DNA of 64,000 bases from Aedes albopictus (GCF_035046485.1 NC_085138.1:445137204-445201203), one strand, 5' to 3'. Positions 34,525 through 45,939 are shown, counted from the stretch's first letter. The notes: a model not told the origin generated them from the letters alone. Made by a program: numbers and translations.

Positions 34525-34690
34525 AAGGGATTCACTAGAAAGCGTAAACCGATGATTAAATATTATCCTGATTAAGCGTCGCAATCACTAAGGCAATCTT
34601 TGAGTATATCATTCGCAATTTCATGAATCATTTCATTAATCAGATAATCATGGCGTACGCAGTTATTTAATCTGTTTAGTGAGTCCCCTT
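34525..34690. mobile_element. 166-bp MITE, AAGGGACTCACTA ends
   Basis: The left end AAGGGATTCACTAG and the right end AGTGAGTCCCCTT are inverted, and the inner words ATTAAATA..ATCCTGAT pair with ATCAGATAAT..ATTTAAT. It lies about 100 bp upstream of the gene's start, in what should be its promoter region. Confidence 0.7.
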
Positions 34691-36449
34691 ATATAACAAA
34701 CTTTTCTTGCTACTTAATTACATTACCTGTTCGGACTAAATATCACAACCCGTTTTTGGAATCAACCTTTTCCAGATAGATCAAGCTGTAATATAAAATA
34801 AATACATATTTCAGGGGTTATACTGTTTTGGAATTTTATAAGAAAGTTTTAACTTTCTATACTTACAATTTTTGGTTTGTCTTCCTTCTCTATGGCTTGC
34901 CTCCACCGTGCATAGAATCTCAAATATGTGAAGTATCTTAATTATTCCGAATGCTGTTTCTACCTCCGTCCGTTATCTGTCACCAAAGTAATAATCAAAC
35001 ATTATTTACGTACTTCCTACTAATTTCTGCATAATTTACCTTAGCAACGTTTGTCGACGGTAGTCCGCGTACTTTGAAAGTCCACTGTACTCTCTGTCGT
35101 CTCAATATTATTGACTATGTAATGAGTGTTCAATATAATTTGTTTGATTTGCTTTCTATGTTTGCATCGTACTTACAGTTTTCCTCAGATGTAATCATAT
35201 AACTAAGTTCAACATAAAGTTGTTTCGAATCCGATACGTCACTACCTTAACTTGCACGATCCTGAAATTTAGCTATACTTATACAACATCAATTTCGTTT
35301 CTCTAAATCAAACATAACTTCTCACGGTGTCTGTGGCGAAAAATATTATCAAAAAAAAAATCAGTATCGCTAAGTCACCCATCAAATGAAAGCTAAGGAT
35401 GTCCCCTTTCATTTAGTGGTAAGAGCGACATGTTCTATCGGGGGGTCTAGATTTTTTTTCTCGGGATTTCCAGAACAATTTTCCAAGAAATACTCATTTT
35501 TTTGGGTACTTTTTACCCAAAATTTATATGGAAAAATAATCCCGAGAGATCATTTTGCTCTTACTGATTTTTTTAAATATTATTCTGCTACCACAAACAC
35601 CGTGTTCTCCCTATTTTTATATGTTTGATTTCCCTCTTTGTTTTGACGCTTATCTCACTTCACATTTTGCCGTTTCATTCTGTGCCTATCTATCATCTCG
35701 GCACCAACATTTCAAAAGGGTGTTACAGCTTTTGCGACCAATGTCTTCTCACAAAGCTGTGGATCGTATCTCATCCCTCCCGAGCAATCCACTAGCACAA
35801 ACAGAAAGGAAAAATCCACCTTTTTCGTTTAATGTTTATGAATTGCTTGAGATTAATAAAATATGATTCACAGCTCTGTAAGAAGGCATTGATTGCAAAA
35901 GTAGTTACGCCCTTTTGAAAAGTTGGTGCTGAGACAATTACGTGTCTCACCGTGTGACTCACGACTCATCGACCACACTGTATCAACTCCTCAGCGATTA
36001 GAATTCAGCCATTCCATAGAAAATCGATACAGTGGATATCATAATGCCGTGATGTTTGGGTAGGTTTGTTTATCCTAAAACATTAGACCGTATATGTTTA
36101 TATTGTCATTGGCGTGACCAGGATGGTCCACATTCCTCTTCTTTTTTCACCATGGAACAATGAACCACTGCACAATGGTCCAGTGCCGTATCTATAGCTA
36201 AACTAAAAGCTTTTCACCTAAACTAATAGATTTAGCTATGTTGTCAATATTGTAAAATTAGGGAGTTTTCAATAAGCCAATTTGAAAAAGTTATCCTTGG
36301 ATTTCTTCTAAAAATGGTTCATTTTTGGCACTTCTTATCTTGTGATGGTTCAAGTGGATTTTCAGTTCATTAGTATTGTTCAAAAGATAAAATTTTCACC
36401 TTTTAATAACGAAGAAACTAAAAAGATGTTTTTTTTTTGTTTAACGCGA
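34691..36449. other. Transposon interior, upstream of its gene
   Basis: AT-rich sequence without recognised coding exons or repeats. Frames at 35386-35628 and 35555-35866 lack domains. It could contain the promoter and 5' exons, but nothing decides it. Confidence 0.4.
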
Positions 36450-36701
36450 TTAAGGACAAACGTCTTGAAATCCCGCTTCAACAGTGCATCAAAACTTCAG
36501 ACGCACAAATCTCAAAATGCAAGCTTCAAACAAAAGTGCATTCCATTATTCTGTCCTTGCTCACTTGTAATATGCTTAAAATAAGAAGCTCAGGAGCGCT
36601 TGTTTTCTTTACGAAGAGATTTGTGCGCTTGAAATCGTGAGTAGGTGCCAAAGTCGGCCATTGTGCCGGCCATTTTGGGATTCTAACAAGTCTGTCCTTA
36701 A
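36450..36701. mobile_element. MITE, TTAAGGACA family, copy 2
   Basis: 252 bp, same family and same orientation as 28853-29104, with TTAA on both sides. Nested inside the 9.5-kb transposon. Confidence 0.9.
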
Positions 36702-38092
36702 GTAAATTTTGAAAATATTGAATTTTTCATATTAAAATGGCCATAATTACAAAAACAAATAAAAGGATACGAGATTTTAGTCTTAAACACAAATGTATGA
36801 TATTACAAGTATTAAAAGTATTCAGAGATTTGTGGAACATTCATTGCTCTATATAAAAAAATAACAAGTTCATAATTTGATCTTAAGAAAAATTTGGCCC
36901 TCGAATATTAAAAAAAAAGTATAAAAAATAAAGAAACTTCTCCAAAGCCAGCATAAATCAAAAACTTATAATTTGGCCGATATGCTTTTCGTCCAACCAG
37001 ATACGTCTCTGTACCATTGTGCACTGCTTGTTTTGTTTGTATCTATTGCTTTTGTTGTGGACTACTATAGAGAGTAAAGTTTGATAACCACATCTCTCAG
37101 TGGCGTCGGTGGTATAGTGGTGAGCGTGGTTGGTTACCTCTCACCTCAGTCGGTGAGACAAAATACCTTATCACGTCTTACTTTGGAAGGAAAGTCTAGC
37201 CGTCCCCTGTGTCAATGGGTATTATATGCAGGGTAATAAGTTTGTGTGGAAGTCTCCCTGAGCGTCCGTGTTTGTTTAGGCATAGTACCAGAATAGGCGG
37301 ACGATCAACTGCAATTAATAACGTACGGTGTCGGTTGACCAGAAAAAAAGAAGAAAAAGAATCGCAAATTTCAAAAGATGCAGTCGAATAACCCATGCCC
37401 GTAGAAATCGTTTCTACCAGCATTTTACTGATAGAAAAAGCAAAAAAAAAAATTAACATCACTGCTATTTCTTCAAATATAGAACATTTTTGTCATCTTC
37501 ATATATTTCTCTGAAAAAAAATACGATATCTTGTGAACCCGTCAGGTTTAAGAAGCCTCAAGGAGCGTTATTCATAACGCAGCAACGGGAAAAGAAATAA
37601 GTGTTTCAATTTCGCCCAAGTAATCTACTGGCATAAAGAAAACCCCTTCTCCTGCACCTCCTCGCTTTGACATTCGGCACAGCACTCTAGTATATATTTA
37701 CGTAATTTTAGAAAAACCATTAAAAAAATCGAAAATTGAAGTCGAAAAAGCTACCCAGGGCCATGTTGGCCACTCTAGGGTTATTAACAACACCTCGTTG
37801 AATCAGTGAAACTTCACGACATAGTATTGAGGTAGCAGGAGCACTGTGAACACGAAAAATGGCCATTTACGTTCAATGTACTAACATTTTTCATTACAGT
37901 TGACCCTGTAGATCTTGACGACCTGATCTCTACGGTATTTTGGATGGCGTACAATATCTGAAAAGTTTTTGAAATGTGTCTCTGTCTGTCCTCTAATCTG
38001 TAGAAGCATAGTACAGGATCAGAACGCATAATTACATTCAGAACGATTTAATACGTTATAAGGCTGACAAGTCATATAAAAACGTAAAACTT
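36702..38092. other. Transposon interior, right side
   Basis: No gene recognised apart from the tRNA-like segment at 37100-37175. The reverse-strand frames 37196-37462 and 37814-38029 have no domain. Confidence 0.4.
37100..37175 (+). other. tRNA-like 5' half, probable SINE relic
   Basis: GGCGTCGGTGGTATAGTGGT continues GAGCGTGGTTGGTTACCTCT, with an A-box-like TGGTATAGTGGT and a CTCACCTCAGTCGGTGAG stem. The expected B box GGTTCGATTCC is missing, so it is neither a working tRNA gene nor a complete SINE. Confidence 0.4.
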
Positions 38093-38375
38093 CATTTCGC
38101 AAAAAACACCGTTTCTCGAGAATGACTTGACGGATCTTCGTGAATTTTTTATGGTAGCTGCGCAACCTCTAATACTCTGTGGTAAATCTTACATTTTCCG
38201 ATGTTGTGCTTTAAAACAAAATGGCGACTGAAAAACCTCGAAAATATTCGATTTCTTAAAATTTCAAATTAATGCCCCTCCAAAACTTGAGATATTTTAG
38301 TTTTAGATAAACGATTCAGAAAACTTCAGAGCTGGGCAGAAGAAAAGTTGATTTTTTGTCGGATCGTGATAATTT
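38093..38375 (-). repeat. Diverged extra copy of the transposon terminus
   Basis: Matches the outer 290 bp of the right TIR in the same orientation (CACCGTTTCTCGAGAATG, GACGGATCTTCGTGAA, GTTGATTTTTTGTCGGATCG) but is clearly more diverged than the two main TIRs are from each other. It ends in TCGGATCGTGATAA, equivalent to the terminus. Either a relic of a related element or an internal duplication. Confidence 0.7.
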
Positions 38376-39117
38376 TTTATGGTATTTGGAAATATGTATT
38401 TTGTGCAACATGTATAGACTGTTTCAGAAATTATAACTACACTAAAGATTGACTACCATTTCCATTTGAGTACAATATCCAAACAAGTTTCTACTAGCTC
38501 TTATGATACACATTCTAACGAAGCAAATAATATCAACTTTGCTGATGTTTCTTGCTAAACTTAAGAAATAGGGCTCTGTAAACAGGAGGAGGAAAAAATA
38601 TAGCATAGTAGAAAGGAAAAACATCTCATAAACAATATTGTATTTCCAAACATTATGAAAGTTACTGTAAGATAAGAAAAGGTATTTCTCGACTGGTAAA
38701 AGTAATTTTCATTGGATATTTGATCAAGAACTATTATTACGGGCCTTCTGAAAGCGAAAGCTTTTGTTTCAAATTTCTTTAAAAACCAGTAGCAGCAAAC
38801 GTAAAGCAAACGAATGTTTTAATTACTGTTTACTGTGTTCGTTTTGTGGTATGACAAGCTTTGCCATCCAAAGTATGAAATGAGCTAAAAAAATAAATTA
38901 CTTTAAATAAAATGTGTTCAGAAAGGCTAAGAAACTGCGTGGTAGTTCTTATGTTGCGTAAAAAACCTTAAAAAATAAGAAACTTGATCTCAGAAAAAAT
39001 GTTGTGAAAATGGCATTATTGGTTTTTTCCAGGTTTTGATAAAGGCATTCCTTAGACAACTTGTTGAGAAGTGAATACGATTGTAAGCAAATTATCCCAT
39101 ACAAATGCGAAAGTACA
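38376..39117. other. Spacer between the two right-side terminal copies
   Basis: AT-rich; reverse-strand frames at 38442-38809 have no domain. Confidence 0.35.
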
Positions 39118-39846
39118 AGTAATTATCTCTCTTAGAAAGTCAAAATGATTGACCTATTGAAGACTGTGAGAATAGAATTGTGGAATCAAAATTAAAAAAA
39201 GTTATTGAAAAAAAAAACATTTTCAAGGGGCCGTCGGTAACAAAAACGTAACGTATCTTAAAAACTAACGGAGTTACGAACTTGGCGTCTTCGACAAAGT
39301 TATTCAGAACAGCATCTTCTACAACTCTTGTGAAGACATCAACCTTGTATCTTGAAAAATTCAAAAAGTAATTTTTCTATCTCACTTTTAGGGGGATTGA
39401 TCATTTTTACAAACAGGTTAAAAGAAGCACGTTATTGTAGTGAAAAACTTCCTCGAAGACGCCATGATGCTAAACGGCATGGTTAAATCAGCAATTGTGT
39501 CATATAGTAGTTGGATTCTTTGCGTGCAATATAAGAAATCTTAAAAACATCATTTCGCAAAAACACCGTTTCTCGAGAATGGCTTGACGGATCTTCGTGA
39601 AATTTTCATGGTAGTTGCACAACCCCTAAAGCTCCGTGGTCAACCTTTTCCTTTTTTGATATCGTGCATTTAGCCGAAATGGCGATCGAAAAACCTCGAA
39701 ATTTTTCGATTTTCCAAAATTTCAAATCAATGCCCCTCCCCTCTCCCAGGAGGGGGAGGGTCAAAACTTCAGATTTATGAGTTTCTAGTCGGAAGCAATC
39801 AGAAAAGGTGAAATTTGGAGCTGGGCAAAAAAATTGTCGGACCGTG
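39118..39846 (-). repeat. Right TIR of the 9.5-kb transposon
   Basis: Inverted copy of 30355-31096, ending TTGTCGGACCGTG. The outermost 15 bp differ slightly from the left end (AAAAAAATTGTCGG against CCGACAAAAAATC). Confidence 0.9.
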
Positions 39847-40153
39847 TAATTCTTTACTTTCAAAATTTCAATTTGATTTGATTCACCTATTTCTAAGATA
39901 TAAGAGTTAATAGAACAACAGTCAAAAAAATGATTCTGCTTAAAGCGCTCCATCTTTGTGTAGAGCTGATTAATCAAGTCCAAATTTGTAGAAATTACAG
40001 ATAACAAGATGAGGAATTATCAGTCAAAATTTGAGAATTTTTTATATATTTTTTTAAAAAGTTACGGCTTGTTGAATGTGTTTTGGGTAATTAATAAAAT
40101 TGGTATGCTTTTGAAAATTTGCAACTACCACCACTGTGTGGCAGATATTAATA
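39847..40153. other. Spacer
   Basis: AT-rich sequence up to the retrotransposon TSD; nothing recognised. Confidence 0.35.
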
Positions 40154-40164
40154 CCATACGGCTA

Positions 40165-43100
40165 CCTTACCTTGATACCCTGTTGGCTACAAAGTAACTT
40201 TACTCCAATGCCGAGCGTATAGTAGAGCACCATCTTCGTCGGTCTTGGGCGATGTTCCTCCAGTTTCCCCGAACGTGTAGGGATCGTAGATCTTCTTCAA
40301 CCGCGTGCAGCCAGCGAGTTCGCGGCCGCCCACGAAGTCGCCTACCTCTACCGGGTTCTCTGCTGAATATTGCTTTCGCTATTCTTTCTTCCGACATTCG
40401 CACTACGTGTCCAGCCCACTGAAGTCTGCCGTATTTTATACGTTTCACAATATTCGCATCTTCGTACACTTGGTACAACTCGTGATTCATGCGTCTGCGC
40501 CACACTCCATTTTCTTGTTTCCCACCGAGAATTGTCCGCAGCACTTTGCGCTCAAAAACTCCAAAAGCTTTTCGGTCTACCTCCTTTAACGTCCACGCTT
40601 CGTGACCGTAGAGGGCAACCGGAAGAATCAGCGTCTTATACAGAGCGAATTTTGTTTGCGTTTGCAAGTTACGGGACCTAAGCTGGCTACGCAATCCGTA
40701 AAAGGCCCTATTCGCAGCTGCATTACGCCTTTTCACTTCACGGGAGACGTCATTGTCACATGTCACAAGTGTTCCAAGATAAACAAATTCTTCAACAACT
40801 TCAAACACTTCCCCACCAATCACTACCTCAGCACTAACACCACTAGGCCTGCTTCTGTCTCTACCCGCTATCATGTACTTCGTCTTTGTAGAGTTAATCG
40901 TCAAGCCTACCCTCGCTGTCCTCTATCTTCAGAGGAGCATAAGCTTCCTCCACTGCCCTACGATCGATGCCGATGAGATCAATATCGTCCGCAAAACCGA
41001 GGAGCATGTGCGACCGTGTGATGATAGAGCCATTCCTCTGCACGCCTGACCTCCTAATCGCTCCTTCGAGTGCAATGTTGAACAATAAATTTGAAAGAGC
41101 ATCTCCCTGCTTCAATCCATCCAAGGTCACAAACGACGTAGACACTTCGTCCGCGATCCGAATACTTGATTTTGATCCATCCAGCGTTGCGCGTATTAGC
41201 CTAATTAGTTTCGCCGGAAAACCATGTTCTGACATTATCTGCCAAAGCTCATTTCTTTTCACTGAATCGTACGCTGCTTTAAAATCAATGAACAGATGGT
41301 GAGTCTGCAAGTTATATTCCCGAAATTTATCTAGGATCATCCGCAGGACAAACATTTGATCCGTCGTTGATCGGCCCTCACGAAAACCAGCCTGGTATTC
41401 GCCGACGAAGGACTCCTCAAGAGGTCGCAGTCTGTTGAACAGGACACGCGACAGTATCTTATACGCCGAATTTAAAAGGGTAATCCCTCTGTAATTGGCA
41501 CACTCCAGTCTGTGTCCTTTCTTGTAGATTGGGCATATGAGGCCATCCAACCAACTGGTGGGCAATTCTTCATCCTCCCAAATCTTTATAATAATCTGAT
41601 GGATTGATTGATGTAGCTGCTCGCTTCCGTGCTTAAAAAGTTCGACCGGGATCTCGTCCTTCCCAGCAGCCTTGCTGTTTTTCAGCTCGTTAAGGGTCTT
41701 TTTAACCTCATCCAGTGTTGGTGGTTCCACTGCTTGACTGTCATCCATTATGTTAATCCTGTTCCTGGGTGCTCCTTCACTGCTACCATTCAACAAATCT
41801 TCGAAGTGCTCCTTCCACCTGGCTGCCACCTTTGTTTTGTCTGTCAGCAAATTTCCTTCCCGGTCATTGCACATGGCGGGCACTGGCGCAGTCTTGTGCC
41901 GCGCGCCATTGACAGTTGCATAAAACCTCCGCATATCGTTCCTGTCCATACTTTCCTGCGCTTCAGCAATAACACTCTCTTCGTGTTGCCGTTTTTTCCT
42001 GCGGTGGATTCGTTTCTCTTCTGCTCTTGCAACCCTGTACCGCTCTCTGTTCTGCCGGGTACCGGCCACTAGCATTCGACTTCTGGCGGCATTCTTTTCG
42101 TTCGTCGCTCGTTGGCAGTCCTCGTCAAACCAACCATTACGTTGGCGTCGCTGAGCGGTACCAATCACCTCTTGCGCTGTTGTTGTCACTGCTTCGTGGA
42201 TACTTCCCCACAAGCTGTTGACATCTCCAGATCCGTTCGTCTCTCCTATCCTGTCGTCTAGCTTCTGATGGTACTGTGCAGCAACCCCTTCGGCTGACAA
42301 GCGCTGGATATTGAAACGCATCGTCCTGTTGTTTCTTGAACTCGTGACGCTGGATAATCGCGCCCGAATTTTAGCGGCTACAAGATAATGATCCGAGTCG
42401 ATGTTCGGGCCTCTGTAGGACCTCACATCTATGACGTCCGAGAAATGTCGCCCGTCGACCAGCACGTGGTCTATCTGGGAGCAAGTGTCACCACTCGGGT
42501 GTCGCCAGGTGTGTTTTCGGATATTCTTACGTGCGAAGTAGGTACTGCTGATTGCCATCCCTCTAGCAGCAGCGAATGTCACAAGGCGCAGACCATTATC
42601 GTTGGTAACAGAATGAAGGCTTTCCGTTCCAATGACAGGCCGAAAGAAACTTTCTCTGCCGATCTGCGCATTTGCATCTCCGATGACTATTTTGACATCT
42701 TGTTTTGGGCACTCTCCGTAGGCCTTATCAAGGCTCTCATAGAACTCATCCTTCATGTCATCGGGTTTGTCGTTCGTTGGCGCATATATGCTGATCAGGC
42801 TGTAGTTGAAGAACTTGCCCTTCATCCTCAACACACAGATTCGGTCGCTTATCGGCTTCCACCGAATAACTCGCTTCATCTGCTTCCCGATCACTATAAA
42901 GCCAACTCCGCGTTCTGCCTTATCGCCGCCGCTGTAGTAGATGTGGTACTTGAATGAAGTGTTGGCGATGGGATCCACCGCTCGGAATTCGCGTTCTCCA
43001 GTTTTGGGCCAGCGTATCTCCTGGATGGCGGCCACACTAACGCCGACATTCTGCAATTCACGAGCCAGGAGCCCAACACGTGCGGGTTCATTCAAAGTTC

Positions 43101-43551
43101 TCACGTTCCAAGATCCGACTTTCCAATCGTTGTCCTTTATTCGTTGCCGGGTCTGTTGCCGTTGAATCAATCCGTTTACTCTACTATTGCTTTTCTGGGT
43201 GTTTGAAGGTTTTCAGCAGGCTACCTTACCGGGGCCGCGCTGCCTACATTGCGTTGAAGGGGCTGCCTTCTTAGGTATAGCTGACGCAATACAGCATTTC
43301 ATACTCAGCCGCTGGATGCCAGAACAGACGCTGTTTGAGCCGCACCTCCTTGGTGAACAGACGCTCGGGACGTACCTCCTCAATTTAGCTGAAGTCAGAA
43401 GGGCAACAGTGCCCAGGCTGCGCTACCAGCTAAGCACACAACTCTTAGCTGGCGGTCTTTGTCATCGTTTGACCCGTGGAAGCATGAGGTAGGAACTTGT
43501 GAGGACCAGAGCTATGTTGGACGCTCTCCTTATCGACTCACCGTTTTGCAG
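40165..43551 (-). mobile_element. Full-length RTE-clade non-LTR retrotransposon
   Basis: The 11-bp TSD CCATACGGCTA stands at 40154-40164 and 43552-43562, framing a 3387-bp element on the reverse strand. It has a 5' UTR of about 380 bp, one endonuclease-reverse transcriptase frame from 43170, and a short 3' tail ending GGTATCAAGGTAAGG without a poly-A run, as usual for RTE elements. The copy is full length but carries a frameshift. Confidence 0.9.
40200..43170 (-). pseudogene. RTE endonuclease-reverse transcriptase, frameshifted
   Basis: The first frame (43170-40894, 758 codons) holds an AP-endonuclease domain: WNVRTLNE at 21-28, QEIRW with catalytic E51, and a GDANAQIG strand and SDHYLV end near 160-270. 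The reverse transcriptase follows (GYQAGFREGRSTTDQ, FIDFKAAYDSVKR, GLKQGDALSNLLFN, FADD at 726-729). The frame then shifts at about 40905-40935, and the conserved continuation (GLTINSTKTKYM, EFVYLGTLVT, GRLQWAGHVVRM) is read in a second frame to a stop at 40200. A single small indel explains this. FADD replaces the more usual YADD but is common in this group. The intact product would nick target DNA and copy element RNA in place. Confidence 0.88.
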
Positions 43552-43562
43552 CCATACGGCTA

Positions 43563-45078
43563 TTAAACTGAAAGTCCTTGATCTACCAAACAACTTTAAT
43601 GAAGCAACCATCTTTCCAATTAATCACGATCCTGAGATAAGTAAAACTAAAAATGTGTATGCCCTCTAGCGCCCTCTAGTGGAAGGATTTGAAATCATAC
43701 GGCCCATCAATGGACTACCCGCTTGGCGCACACCCACAGTTGATCAGCAGGAGTAAATCAAAGTTATTTTGTATGGTGAAAAGTATCTAAACTTGAATCA
43801 CTTGAAATAGAAAGCTTTTGCTGAAAAAATATTTGGTAGGCTTAATAGTAGTCACCATTGTGCACAACCACTACCAAATATTTTTTCGAATAATATATTC
43901 CACTTCGATAAATTTGCCTTTAGATGCTATTCACCATACAATATTTTTGCGATTTACTTTTAGCGATTTTTCGCGCATAGAAGCTAGCGCCACATTGGTC
44001 GATGCGGAGAGTAGGAAAACAGCCGATGTAGTTAATTCATTGAAAGTTCTTGACCAGCCAAACAATTTTGTCGAGGACACCAACTGTATAAATAGTTAGG
44101 ATCTAGGAATATATGGGATGGATATTACGTCAGTATTACATCCATTTTTGATATAACAAGAATCACCGACAAACAGACGTAACACCTACGAAATTGAAAC
44201 TCATATATCTCAAGACCCTTTAGACCTTTAGAATGTTGATGTCTTTGGAAAAGTTGTTTTTGTTGGCAAGAATTTTCAGTTTAAAAGCCGTTTGGTTCAA
44301 GTTTCCAATTGACTAATGGTAGTTGAAATTTTGAAAAAACATGCGCTTTATATTTATTTAAAAAATATTCAACATGTTGTAACTTTTTATAAAGTGCCCA
44401 AAAATTTTTTCCAAAAAAGAGTTTCTCAACTAGTCAAAATTTGTTGAAAACTTTTTGAGAAATTCTAATCGTTTGTAAACTATTGTAAACTTTTAATTGG
44501 CGTCACCCAGTGTGTCAGAATCTCACATCCAATAGTAAATCAGCTGTAAGTATTTGACTTATCACAAACAACTTTGCCAAAGACACTAACTCTCTAAGTA
44601 ATTATGACTCTGACATATATAGGATGAATTTTTTTGTCAGAATTAGGTCAATTTGTCTCTGGAATCACAGAAATTTATGCCCCTAAGTGGTATGCAGATC
44701 CTCAGGTATGTCTTTGGTTCAATAACTGCTCGCACATCTTAAAGCGTTTTTAATAGAATCAATGACATTGCATAAATTATTGAAAACATGTTTAATTCGA
44801 CGGCGTGATTAGTTTTATGCTGAAAAATCTAAATATCTAGCGGTGCGAAGTAATGAATATCAATGGTTTAGTCTTTGGGACAAAATTAGATGAATATGGG
44901 TGGTACTAAACCGAAGATGGGCACCATTAACCTTCATGAAGGAGTTTTCATACTGCTGATAGCAAAACGGATTTTCAATAGAATAAAATTGCTCTAGGAG
45001 CAGTGAAAATAATGCAATAATATATTCACTAATTAGGGCAATTTGGGCTGATTATTCTGATTCTAAAATGATGTGCAT
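43563..45078. other. Repeat-derived spacer
   Basis: No gene. 43637-43690 has GCCCTCTAGCGCCCTCTAGT. 44060-44600 strings together TTTTGTCGAGGACACCAACT, GATGTCTTTGGAAAAGTTGT and AACTTTGCCAAAGACACTAA with a CGACAAACAGACGTAACACC terminus at 44168, so it is built of the same repeat families as 26037 and 30060. Confidence 0.5.
43820..43893. repeat. Small inverted repeat
   Basis: GAAAAAATATTTGGTAG and CTACCAAATATTTTTTC flank about 34 bp. Confidence 0.75.
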
Positions 45079-45515
45079 TTTCGTGACGTTACAACACGAG
45101 CAGAACCCTGTTTGAAACTGAACGGGCGTTGTAACGTCACGAAATGTAAAACTCGATTATATAAAAACATATCCGAAATTTAAATGTTTTATTCCATTGA
45201 ATTGGAGAACAAACCAATAAATTTCAATGGTGGAAAAAAAATCAGAATATCATAAAAATCCGAGCAGATTTTTAAAGATGTTGGTAGCGCGTTAGAGAGG
45301 GTCGGATTCAAGCGCGTTGTAACGTCACGCTACAAATACGCATTTTGAACACGTTTTTCTAATGAAAACTAAATGTTCAATGGGTCAAATATATCAGAAA
45401 TTTTACAAGGAATCCGAATATGAAAAAATATTTTGAGGTTTACGCTCGTTTTCATAAATTATAGTGGAAAATCTGACTGCGTATCGGTCAAAACGTTGTA
45501 ACGTCACGGTAGAAT
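45079..45515. repeat. Dispersed GTTGTAACGTCACG word cluster
   Basis: The 14-mer GTTGTAACGTCACG (or its complement) occurs at about 45081 (reverse), 45130, 45310 and 45495, spaced 50-190 bp apart in otherwise unique AT-rich sequence. Shortened forms occur at 29519 and 29686. It contains the CRE-like half TGACGT in complement; function unknown. Confidence 0.7.
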
Positions 45516-45529
45516 GTGTCTGTGACATA

Positions 45530-45656
45530 TAGGGGAATCAACGTATTTTGGACACAGCGTTACGCCAATATATTTTGGACACTTCCATTTGTTTTTGCCG
45601 TAAGTGTCCAAAAAATATTGGCGCGTTGCTGTGTCCAAAATATGTTGGTTCCCCTA
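45530..45656. mobile_element. 127-bp palindromic MITE with TA flanks
   Basis: TAGGGGAATCAACGTATTTT and the rest of the left arm pair with the right arm almost completely around TTTGTTTTTGCCG. TA dinucleotides at both edges suggest a Tc1/mariner-type (Stowaway-like) target site. Confidence 0.8.
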
Positions 45657-45683
45657 ATGCACATAATGGTAGCGTGGGATATC

Positions 45684-45880
45684 ACAGAAGTTTACATGAC
45701 ATATAATGTAAATGTCATGAAATTTCATGTAAACTTCCATTATATGTCATGTAATTCAACATGACTCCAAATGTTTACATGACACATAACACATATTTAC
45801 GTGATATATCATGTAAACCATCATAGCATGCAGATTACATGATTAAAATGAAGTTTACATGACGTGTAAACCTCATTACT
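45684..45880. repeat. TTTACATGACATAT palindromic array
   Basis: Seven or more copies of TTTACATGAYRTRTNATGTAAA-like words in both orientations, each itself palindromic. Confidence 0.75.
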
Positions 45881-45939
45881 ATTATCTACGTAAAAATCAA
45901 TTCCAAAGTTTCATAATAAATGGAAAACTTACTGTTTTA

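Larger units (their letters stand above)
30355..39846 (-). mobile_element. 9.5-kb DNA transposon with about 740-bp TIRs
   Basis: The ends (CACGGTCCGACAA inward from both sides) begin TIRs of about 730-740 bp, at 30355-31096 and 39118-39846, more than 95 percent alike over most of their length. Between them lies one intact-looking four-exon gene on the reverse strand (31243-34421). The element also holds later insertions: a hAT-like MITE in intron 1 (33440-33838), a MITE at 34525-34690 and a TTAAGGACA MITE at 36450-36701. Flanks are ATATATAA (left) and TAATTCTT (right), so the TSD is short or decayed. I do not recognise a named superfamily. Long TIRs, one gene and acidic triad suggest a cut-and-paste transposon. 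Confidence 0.75.

Noticed and set aside
37100..37175. tRNA gene
   Set aside because: Only a 5' half with an A-box-like word; no T arm or B box.
40305..43274. Forward-strand frames of up to 189 codons
   Set aside because: Antisense shadows of the RTE endonuclease-reverse transcriptase.
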